NCBI GenBank assembly: GCA_025024175.1
Contig: QCXZ01000137.1
Location: forward strand, 15,190,001-15,254,000
Reading direction: 5' to 3'
Length of the DNA: 64,000 nt
Source: Rhyzopertha dominica
Lineage: Eukaryota; Arthropoda; Insecta; Coleoptera; Bostrichidae
Below are positions 54,279-64,000 of this stretch, piece after piece; within the stretch, counting starts at the first letter, position 1; each line of letters opens with the position of its first letter. Below the pieces are notes generated by a model. That model was given only the letters and a program-made list of their open reading frames with translations, did no database searches and had not been told where the DNA came from. The translations under genes and the position numbers were made by a program.

Positions 54279-56769
54279 TCAGTATTATGAGGCAATATTT
54301 AACATTTTGTATACTTTATAACCAAAAAAATTGTGTTTGTTTAGTATTGTGCAGTTGTAAAATTAGAACTTGTTAACTTTGTTATGGTTCAGATAGTATA
54401 GGTCTTAAAAATACTGAAATTCGTTACATAGAGGTGCTACCGTTTTATATACATACGTCTTATTAATTTTACGGAAAACTCTTTTTTTATGCATTTTTTA
54501 ATGGTTCGTATTTCAGAATAAACAAATAAAGCTGTTTTCTGAAAATTTTCATTTTTTGACTTGTACTATTTTTCCAAGCATCCTAGATTTTACCAATTGT
54601 TTATTTCGTTGTTCTTAATTCTAATTTATTTGAAACGAAGGACCGCAAAAGGCTGTAAAATACTTTGTTACGTAAGCAAGCAATATCGTCGTAATAATCA
54701 CGCTATAGCAATTAGCCACCCTGAACACTTAACAGCCGCCAGTAATGCGAAAGCCTATTCAAAGTTGGAAAAGTAGCCCTAAAAAGAAAGTCCTCGGCAC
54801 ATAACAACTATCAGGCACGCACGCGTTTTTTCCGTTCCGTTCGGTTGTTTTGTTTGATCCAATTTCATTTCCTATTAAGTCGTAGAAAAAAGCCACCCCG
54901 TCATATACCGTCCGGCAATCCAAGCGGCTTTCTCTGACCCGCCGCCCTTTCTGCCAACAATAAACTGTTTTATTTATAAAGAAGTAACTCGTTTATGGAC
55001 GTCCTTTCGAATAAAAAAGTCGTTTGTCTTTTCTATTACGACGCGGTCCTGTCACGAAGTCATAAAGGGCGAGGCTTTCTAATCTCCAGCCGCCACCCTG
55101 GTGGTGGGTTTACCTAGCTGGTAATTTAATTAACTAAAGGTAATTAAACGAAAATATTTGAGACATCTATTTGCCTTCATTTCGCGGTTAGATGCGGTTC
55201 CAACACAATGAAAGGCGTTGTTGGCGACGTTGCCTTTGATGAATGTAAACTCATCGACTTGAGATAATGTAATTACATATTATTCTCTAATCAACACTAA
55301 AGGTGTAAAACCTTAAACATTTGATATTCTTTCTTTCTACTTATATAAGGTTACGTTTACGATATGGAAATTAATAATTAACCTTAAAATTGTCATACAA
55401 AACTACATATTTTGATATCAAACTTTACTTTTACGATGGCGATCCGTTCTCATTTCCCTTGCAAGTCAATGATAAAATACAGAACTTACACGACCCCCGC
55501 TTTCTCTAGAAACCGTTAATAACTTTGTTAGTAGGAGTCATTTGTCCCCCCTTACAAATATCAGCTTATAAAATCTGCTAAGTTTTCTATAACTTCTTGC
55601 TCTCACTAATTGTACACGTGTCCTCCCCTCCCCTCCAAGTCGAGCAAAAGAACAGCCGTACCATCCTTTTCCCGAAGCCATTTAGGGCACCTTTAACCCC
55701 CCCCCTGTAACTTTGTTGTGCATAAGCTAAAAGCCTGAATTTTCAATTACCAAGAAGACATGCTACGTATACATATATAGTTTACGAACTATTGCTACTC
55801 GAAGTTCTTTAATTTTGTCACTGATATATAAACTCGCTCACTCACTCACCAATTATCAAAATTCTAAGATACTACTACATGACATACAAATTTAAAATTA
55901 TGCATTCGGTTAGTGTTTAGCCTATAAAGGAAGGATAAACGGAAACATTTCGAAATTTCAGTCCCGTTTTCTAAATTATGGTTCTGTGTTTTTCATCGCT
56001 GAGTATAACAGACTTGTTAAAAATTGTTACATCAAAGCCTTTGAGAAAAACCAATAGGGCCAGGGAAAAGAAAAAAAGGACTATATACAAAAAGAAGTGA
56101 TATCCCATAAAACACATGAAATGTACCCGAAATGTCATATAAAACCAAGTCAGTTAATAACCTATTTAACAATTTTGTCATGATTTGTTTCCTGATTTGT
56201 TACCTACCATCATTAGTGGTAACTGTATTAATATTAGATACCTATTTCATTATAAATATTTTTGGTGATGTTGCTACTACTATTGTAGGTATCTTTAAAT
56301 GCATGATATATTCTGCCTTCGTAGAATAATACTAACAACAATCAATATAAGTTTGATTTTAAATAAAACTTATAGACAAACACTCGTTATGTCTGGCAAA
56401 ATTTAAATTTATATATTATAGATTATTCGTATCCATTTCCTGGGCTATCTGAACGACAGGATTTATTGATGTGTTAATTACTACCTACAACATCGCTCGA
56501 CTTCTATTTGGTAATACAAAGTTCGTGATATATATCTCTGGGGCTACTATAACCTTTTTCTTAAATAGAATATCCTGTGTGCTATTACATCTTGAACCAT
56601 TGGCGAGTTTAAAGGTAATGTAATTAGCATGATATGTGATCTATTTTTTAATGAGGCTTACAGCGCTTTCGAACAAAAATATTGTACATTCGAAAGTAAA
56701 AAAGACGTCGTTTCGACGTGCATACGTCTTACGCCGCACTTTAGGTGTCATTTTGTTAAAATCGACAAT
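54279..56769. other. No gene recognised
   Basis: Contains the second copy of a dispersed repeat (54,842-54,916) and otherwise AT-rich DNA with C-rich patches near 55,620-55,710. Confidence 0.45.
54842..54916. repeat. Dispersed repeat, copy 2
   Basis: Counterpart of 17,330-17,405, with scattered substitutions in the same orientation. Confidence 0.55.
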
Positions 56770-56935
56770 AAATCATCTAGCGGCGACTTTAATAACTACA
56801 ACCTAGGTTGGTACGGTCTGTAAGTATAGGGACCTACATTGTGGTCAAAATCCGCAATGCGTCATCTAGCGGTGGCTTTACGAACTACTACTTAGGTTGG
56901 TTCAGCCGGTAAGTACAGAGATCTACATTACCGAT
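56770..56935. repeat. Two tandem units of about 93 bp
   Basis: catctagcggcgactttaat...ggtctgtaagtatagggacctacatt at about 56,773 recurs with substitutions at about 56,866. No coding role seen. Confidence 0.6.
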
Positions 56936-57239
56936 TGCGCAATGAGCCTTTGAGACTACTGGAAAGACCCACCGAAACAAGAACCCGGTGAAATAAAATT
57001 AGGTACTTAGAATGATTAATCTTTGTCATATTAATCTTAGTTCAAAGTTAACTACTTCCACCACCACGTAATTAAGTTGTGTTCAGGTGAGACTTACGGG
57101 ATTTTTTCGCTGTCCATTTAAGTACTGTACAATTCTAATCCAAAATTGGTTCATAAAGTAATTAAATATAAAGTTTTATTTTAACACTTTAAAAAGCAGN
57201 TCACTTTATATACATTTTTACTATAATCTCACCGAAACT

Positions 57240-57305
57240 ACATTTTACGGTCGAAACCGAAACCGAATTTCGGCTTCCGTCTCAGTTTCGGCCGAAACCG
57301 AAACA
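57240..57305. repeat. Palindromic tttcggccgaaa-type repeat
   Basis: Alternating accgaaaccga and ttcggcttccg/tttcggccgaaa blocks on both strands. Such sequence occurs at ends of some DNA transposons, but no partner end was found. Confidence 0.4.
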
Positions 57306-57959
57306 TCCATAAAAGGCCAATAGTCACCTTTTCGTGGTATGCAAATGATTCGGAATGGATGATAGCGGAAATTCTAATCACATAGTGAATTTAATGCATA
57401 GTTTATAACAACTGCTAGCATTTTAGTGAACAGTCTGCCGGTCTCTCGTGGTAGTTCCCTTATTTGGACTGTTTGTGTGAATGCTTTCGTCTACGAGATA
57501 TTTCCATTTCAGTAAGGTACCTAGTTCGAAGGTATGTGAAATAACTCCTCCCCTTTTTGGTTTTTTAATTCAGACGGTGTAGGTGTATAAATGAAGTTTT
57601 TATAATAGCTGGGTTTGTTGGTCATTAAATCCACTATACACTTACTTTAATAGGAAAGTAATAAAATCTAACGTGCTTTTGTAATCTAGCTTCAGAATAG
57701 TAGCTATAGACCAACAAAATGCCTTATTATTTTCTAGAATTCTTTTTATGTTCACTCATTTTTATAATAAAACTCAGCTGGCGCTTAAACTCATGTATCG
57801 CGATGCGTACACGAAAATGGAAAGCGTCCAGTGACAGTGACTGTTTTTGAGTAGTTCGCTATTCTGCCGCTAGACTGAGTATCGCTTAGCTCGAAACGTC
57901 CACTGCAAATAAGCTGTTTAAATGCAAATAAAACTAGTGACGTTTTTTCCCCAAGGAAA

Positions 57960-58120
57960 TAGAACGAACGAAGTGGAACTGAATACTACGGAGTTTATCT
58001 TTTCAACGCTCTCCCCCTTGATGTAAAAAGTATGTCCTATATCAATTTTAAACAATATATTTTAAAAAAAATCTACATTAGAGTACGCTATATGACGAAT
58101 ATTTTAAAGTGATTGTGCCG
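57960..58120 (+). mobile_element. 3' end of a non-LTR retrotransposon ORF, remnant
   Basis: An open stretch YYGVYLFNALPLDVKSMSYI, NFKQYILKKIYIR ending in a stop near 58,113 resembles the C-terminal 'G..LFN.LP..I....S...FK..LK..L' of LINE reverse transcriptases. It is followed by a 3' UTR-like AT-rich tail with ataaataataaaag. Confidence 0.45.
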
Positions 58121-60539
58121 TCCTAGTAATGGTAATAAGTGTTTGATATATTTATTCATCTTATTGTAATTATAGCTGCGAATGCCGTGACTTGTGCAAA
58201 ACATCTTTTTATGTACTTAATAATAAATAATAAAAGTATTATTGTAAATAATAAATTAATTATCTTCTGAAATAAAGTTTAAATTTCGCTTGCGATTTGG
58301 AAATTTAACCTGCCCAGTAGTGTTAAATCCTGGGAACAAAGAGATCCTCTATCTGGCTGGAGTCGGTCAGATAACATTGTCTGTTCTAGGTAGCAATAAA
58401 GCATTTTTGACATTCACCGAGACCTGACAGGTAATTGTTCGTGGCTCAAAATTGTTTCTTTTGCTCGAGCATTACGACTTCAGCATTGATTACTGTATAA
58501 AGAACAATACTAGAATGACATCTAAGTATATCAAATAAAGATAAAATAATTTCCAACGCTGGTTTAATTAATTACTTAAATATTCAGAAGAAAACTGTCA
58601 GTATCTCTAAAAGTATTAGAGATCATACAATTTTGAATATATCAGGTTAACCGTGTTTAAATTGAACTGCGTATTTAATGAGGGTATTCATTTGTTACTC
58701 CAACTCTAGTTTGTTCAGTGTTTCATCCTTGTTGAAGTATAAAAATCTCATCAAGAATCTAAAAATATTATGAAATACAGATGTATGAGGTTGATGAGCT
58801 CCAAGAGGAAATATGACATCCTTGTTGTAATTAAAATCAGTGAAAACTTTTGTAGGAAACGTCTTTAATTAAAATGAATATTAAACTAGCTGGCAGACCG
58901 TTCACTCTCAGGTGAAGCATTTTATAAATTTTTTACGCGAGGTAAATTATATACCATTTGTATTAATAAACAATAGAATTGTTACCGATGATAATAGCAT
59001 AAATTTCTAATACTCAGATCAATAAGATTGCAATGTCTGCGTTTTAGTTGTATCTAATAAGAAAAATAAACCACCCTCTTTGAAATGCAGAAATAGTAGA
59101 TAGTCCGTAGAAAGGCTTGGAGATTATTAATTAAACTAATTAAAGTTGGTTAAATTGAAACGCCAACCAGAAGGTTTTGATTCCAGAGCAGGGCTTAAAG
59201 ACATTAGCATTGCAAATCAATAAACTTTGGGGGCTGATAATACCTTAAGCACCGAAGTAAGCTGATGATGTTATAATAGCTATTCTTTACATTCACCAGT
59301 CGGTATTTTAAATGTAAATATACCAAACTGCTAAAATAAAAAATTGCGGAAGTTAATATAAAATCAGCTTTTCATTTACCTTATAAAGAAGTTACTTTTT
59401 TAAATGAGTAATGAGGGATTGAGTACACGTGAAGGTTGAAACCCAGTCCTATTTTCCATCAATGCGGAAATATGTCGGTTATTGAATACACGAGCTGTTA
59501 CTTTGATTAATAACTAAAAATAAAAGCAGAATCGATTCCACCACGAACACCATTTACAATGTATAAATTTTGTCTCTGCTCCTATCAGCACCAAAACGAT
59601 TTAGAAATCGCGATACCTTATCATAATTCCGTATCTGTAGTTTGCGGTTTATTATCGTGACATCGTTCATGGAGGATGTCTATACAGAAAAGGCTGAATG
59701 GGGCTATACATCAAAGCACGTCTCCGACTGTCGGGTCGGTAATTGATGCCAACCTTGATGGTGAAAAAGCACCTTGCGAGACCCATTTAATTTGTCCCGT
59801 ACTTTTCGAACATGAGGAAATCAGAAACGCAGCGGATAAATCAGCAAATGCGAGTGTAGGCTTTGAACTCGTCATTTATATTAACTAATTAAACCTCGCC
59901 TTTGTGCCGCAAAATATTTGAAATCTCGTTAATGTATTTCCGTGGCTTCACTGTTAAAAAGATGCGGATGTGCAAGGCAGAGACTTACTCCAATTAAGTT
60001 TGCATTTTGCCATAACTTTATTAAGATGATTTTTCGGGGCACATGTGCAAGTTTCGCTGTACCCTAAGTTGAATATTGTAATACGCAAGACAAGGTGGAA
60101 GGTTCTGTTGGAACCAAAGTTAGGTCGCAAGAAGAGTACACTAAGCACACTGTAAAAGCTCAAAATTACTCGTTTAGTTGGCCCAATTGTTAAAAAAATA
60201 CATATAAAAAATTGCGTTTATTATGTAGAGTTGTCTAGAAGTTCGTAACAGTATAACAAATTCACTGAAGCGTATAGAAGGTTTGAAGGATGAATGCTTT
60301 AAACCTCCATAATATGCTCGCCAGGCAGTGAGAAAAATTATTAATTTTACGCTGCCATTACGCCTGTAATCGTTGTCAAAGGATGATTAAAATATAAAAA
60401 CCTGCGAAGGTTCCAAAATGTACGAAAAAATAGCTTCGTGTGGTACCTACAAATGATGATTTCGAAATACAGACGCTAGCATATCCAGATACTGCAGGTT
60501 AGGTACTTCTGGGATGACAAAAAACGTCAAGTTTTACAA
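58121..60539. other. No gene recognised
   Basis: AT-rich DNA. An open plus-strand frame at 59,676-59,888 (70 codons) lies in a slightly G+C-richer patch but has no recognisable domain or splice context. Confidence 0.45.
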
Positions 60540-60930
60540 AAATCTATATTTGAACCGAAAGAGCTGCTTTGGATGGCCATATCTCAATTATAATTTCTAT
60601 AAGAATTTTCATTATTCAATAAGTTTCTATGAGGGAATGGCTTCCAAAACTGGTCAAGTTTATTGAAGAATTCGTTAACGATGACAGAATCTTGTTCTGG
60701 TCTGATTTAGTCAATTCACATTATGCAAAAGAAGTGCAAACATGCCTTGTAAAAAAGAGAGTAAATCTTGTGCCAAACCAGCCTAATGTACCAAAAGATC
60801 GCTCCACTGAAAAGCTGAGTTAATTCGCAGAATAAAAAAGCTTAGAGAAATTGACAAAAAATTGTCCGGAGTATGATAATTGGAGTTTTAGCGAAACTAA
60901 GAAAAATCTAAAGGAAGGGTTGGTATTCAG
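60540..60930 (+). mobile_element. Tc1/mariner-type transposase fragment
   Basis: REWLPKLVKFIEEFVNDDRI followed by FWSDLVNSHYAKEVQTCLVK, VNLVPNQPNVPKDRSTEKL matches the DDE-domain 'iFWPDLASsHYa..v...l....i..Vpk..NpPNvPe.RPIE' block around the second Asp and the final acidic residue. The frame stops just after this and the following text (WSFSETKKNLKEG) is out of frame. Only the C-terminal half remains. Confidence 0.7.
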
Positions 60931-61499
60931 TTAACTAAGTGCTTTACGGTATATAATTGTTCTGTTTTGTATTACCTAATGATGGAAAGATAAGNACAAT
61001 AAAGTGTCTGTCTACATTTTTGATGTCGGGTCAATATTCAAAAATTTTTCTGCNCTGGCCGGGATGAGCTTGTGCATGGTACGTAGTGTTTCAAGGTGTA
61101 AATCNCGTCTGTAACTGATGGGGAATTTTATTTAGTGCCATATAACCTTTTAATTTTAGCTTTATTTTGTGTTACATTACATCTTCAGCTTATTTATATT
61201 CTATTCCGGAGCAGTTTATTTATTACTAATTGCATTAATAGATACACTAACTTAATATATATTTTTAATAAATCAAATTAATAACAAGAAGTAAATGGAA
61301 TCTTACATAATGGAATTTTACTGTATTTATAAAAATTCCAATAATTTTCCTGACATTTATTAAAGAGAGAATTTTTATCAAAATAAAACTTGATGCGTAA
61401 ACGTAAATTGTAACAATTTGAACATGAATCTGCAACAAGAATTGGTTGTAGTTCAATGTTATTATGAATACAATAAAAACTGCCCTGGTGGATTTAGAA

Positions 61500-61990
61500 A
61501 ATTTAGTACGAAAATGACTGAAAGCAAGTCTATACCAAATGAAAGTGTACCGTAATTTTATTAGTTAATTTGGAAGAACAAGGTCTGTAATTGAGTTTCC
61601 AAAATCAGGAAGACCAAGGATTACTGCACAAGTTGCAGAAGTTCAATACTAATTCGGTAGCAATAAGTAGTATGAATGCGGTATTAAAACGGTTACAAAA
61701 AAGTGGTATATCACGGTTTGCAAAATTTTACGCAAAATCCTTAAATATGTATCCCTATAAATTGCAGCTGCCGTTTGAATTAATATTTGTAGATTTTAAT
61801 CCCAGGTACAATTTTTCATTACATATATTGGCTTAAACGGAAATTGAACCGGAATTGTTTTCCCGTATGTTATGGACAGATAGGAGCCAGGTTTCCTTTA
61901 ATGGTGGAGTCAATACTCAAAACTCGAATATCGTCAACGAAAATCTACATGAAAATTTTGTTGCAAAACGAGTACGTGGGAATAGGGATG
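61500..61990 (+). mobile_element. Second Tc1/mariner-like (IS630 type) transposase remnant
   Basis: Broken frames show FPKSGRPRITAQVAEVQ, an HTH-like RILRK stretch followed by LKMYPYKLQLP, and then FNGGVNTQNSNIVNENLHEN (61,895-61,955). These correspond to the linker, the 'L.PYK.Q..Q' block and the 'G.VN.QN.RIW...NPH' block of a common insect transposase family. Many stops; inactive. Confidence 0.6.
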
Positions 61991-62188
61991 TTGACTGTAA
62001 TTAAATAAAGACATAATTTGAATGTAAAGTGGTAGTTTCTATGATATAAATACTGAAAATCACAATATTTTTCCTTATTTTTACATAACTTTATTAATAT
62101 TTTACAAATAAAATGTAATTAAATCACTCTCAAGTCACGTGACAATGAACACCAATAAGAGTGCATGACGTCACCTGTTCCTATACAT

Positions 62189-62988
62189 TAGAGTTGGGCA
62201 GTCCGGGATCCGTAGATGGATCCGGTTGCAAGCAACTTGCGGACCGGATCCACCGGCCCCGTTCCAGTGGGTCCGACACGAAGTGAACGAAATAAATGTG
62301 TAACAAATTACATGGAACCAGTGCAGTGGATCCGAAAGGCGTAGACTTTGTTGGGCTTTAAAATTAAGCATTCAATGCTTTATGACTGCATCTAACTGCA
62401 ATTTCATTTGTTAACGTTGCTTTACTTTAGTCATATTACACACAACTATAAAAAGATCCAATTTAGATGAATCCTGAGTTGAAATGAAATGCCAAATAGG
62501 TATATTCATAAAAACTACATTTTTTAAATTTCATAGCAGTTCAGTGAATTGTAAATTTTGGATTAGATTTTTTAATATGTGGTAGGTATGTAAACAGACA
62601 AAAATGTAAAAAAGATTTAATGCTTGTGCCTACATAAAACGAAACATTTTTACGCAAGCTACATTTTTATTTAAAGATTAAACACTTTGAAAAAAATAAG
62701 TGTTCATTCGAAAGAGACAATCGAATAAAATAAACCACGCAAGTAAATCTCACGGCTCAAAGTCGGAGTCAGTCAGTTCCGTATACACGGTTCACATCGA
62801 GGACACGGACAGATGGCTTGGCTCCGCCAGCATGCTAAATGTTTCCATTTGGATCCGCATCCGCTTGCCGCGTATGCAACCGCGGTAGCTAACAAAACTG
62901 GATCCGGAGCCGGACCGATTCAGCGGATGGATGCGGATCCAACGGCTCCACCTTCTGATCCTGATCCGTGGAACGGGACACATCTCTA
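62189..62988. mobile_element. hAT-type non-autonomous element, 800 bp
   Basis: Begins tagagttgggcagtccggga and ends gaacgggacacatctcta, so the terminal inverted repeat is tagag-tg. It is flanked by an exact 8-bp duplication ctatacat (62,181-62,188 and 62,989-62,996), which fits the hAT consensus nTnnnnAn. Both ends are rich in ggatccg blocks. No transposase is encoded. Confidence 0.85.
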
Positions 62989-64000
62989 CTATACATCGTT
63001 TATGCTGTCAATAGACTTCATTGTTTGGATAAAATAATTTTATAATTATCAATAATTTCTTGGCGGTTCGGTTTGAAAAAGTTTGAAAGGTGCTTTTATA
63101 TCATGGAAAGTGGATTTTTTATTAAGGCAAGTAGTTCAAATTTGCCGAAAATTGACTGTTTTACAGTGGCCACCTTCTTCGCAACTTATAGTAACTTCTA
63201 TTCTGCTGTATTCAGAAATGTGAAGTCCTCCATGTAAGTATTATACCAATATTTGTTAGTTCTGTACCCAAATTATAAATTACAGTAACAATACATTTTT
63301 GATTGTGTCGCTACAAGCGCCGGATCCCTGCGGGCAAGCTAAAGCCACATTTTCCTGCCATTTGCCGAACATGGAACATGAAGAAATAGCTCGTTAGGTG
63401 TTCTGATTCTAGTAGATGCACACTGAGACACAGCACAAAACTTATGAAACTTAGAATTCATATTATAAAGCAATAATTGCGAAAAAACTTTAAATCGCCT
63501 TATTAGTTTAACCGTGTTTCAGAACAGGTGACGTCACAGCTGTTACGGTGACAAGGTATTGGCGTTTTGAAGCGAAATTTGAAATGCATTTTAAAGACAT
63601 GGTTTTTAAAGCTTTTAAGCGTTTTNAAAAAATAATAATTAATATTCGCGACTATATAGGGTACTTGTGCACAATTTACAACACTTTCCCAAAAACAGTC
63701 AACATCCCTATTGATTTTTATAGAAGATGGAGTACTTCCGCACATATACCGACCAGCAGCTAGCGAATTGGCTACTGAAGTTTTACAAGGTCGTATTATT
63801 AACCTGACCTGACCGTAAGCAAGAAGATGCTGGCTATGGGTTTATTTTAAAAATTTTGTGTTTGAAATACGGCTAACAACGATGGTGGAATTAAAGGACA
63901 GTATATTAAGGAACAAAGCAAAGAAATATTGAATAGCGTTGTAGGCAATTTGGAGGAACGGTTAGTAATTGTACAACGACAAACTGGAAATATATCGAGC
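62989..64000. other. No gene recognised
   Basis: AT-rich. The last 80 bases are open as KEQSKEILNSVVGNLEERLV-like text that may begin a coding or repeat feature beyond the window edge. Confidence 0.35.

Overview
The window is AT-rich animal genomic DNA, almost certainly arthropod and probably insect. Its one recognisable host gene fragment is an insect-like GABA-B receptor subunit 1 exon ending in a GTAAGT donor. The rest of the host DNA is intronic or intergenic and full of decayed transposons: two Penelope-like elements, two non-LTR RT fossils plus a third LINE tail, a BEL/Pao integrase, two Tc1/mariner-like transposase remnants, a pair of related TIR elements and an 800-bp hAT-type element with an exact 8-bp target duplication.

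The centre (25,636-49,347) is a Polinton/Maverick, or adintovirus-like endogenous element, with long terminal inverted repeats (TIRs). Minus strand from the left: a signal-peptide/TM protein, double jelly-roll major capsid, a 56-codon small ORF, penton-like minor capsid, an unidentified protein, adenain-type protease, a pX/pVI-like basic protein and a phospholipase A2 protein with one intron. Then follow a divergently transcribed packaging ATPase (+), an acidic nuclear-looking protein (+), a chromodomain integrase (-), a DUF8207-like protein (-), a Cys-rich protein (+), a deoxynucleoside/thymidylate kinase-like protein (-), a spliced CHHC zinc-finger protein resembling GTSF1/Asterix (+), a three-exon dUTPase (+) and a protein-primed family B DNA polymerase (+). 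Together these cover virion shell, maturation, packaging, replication, dNTP supply and integration. The CHHC/GTSF1-like gene is the most unusual item, because GTSF1 proteins are Piwi cofactors in transposon silencing.

The assembly around the element is irregular. Sequence 37,439-42,805 is repeated at 42,906-48,288 across a run of exactly 100 Ns. The copies differ by many single-base indels in complementary places, which looks like two unmerged contig ends. Removing one copy gives an element of about 18.2 kb. The right end of the element is followed by an inverted copy of the left flank (49,348-49,876), and then by a direct copy of that flank (49,877-51,561) which runs through the un-inserted target hexamer gtcgcg into new host sequence. 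The window therefore appears to hold both a filled and an empty version of the insertion site.

From 51,562 to 64,000 there is host DNA with more transposon fossils and no host exon I can identify with confidence.
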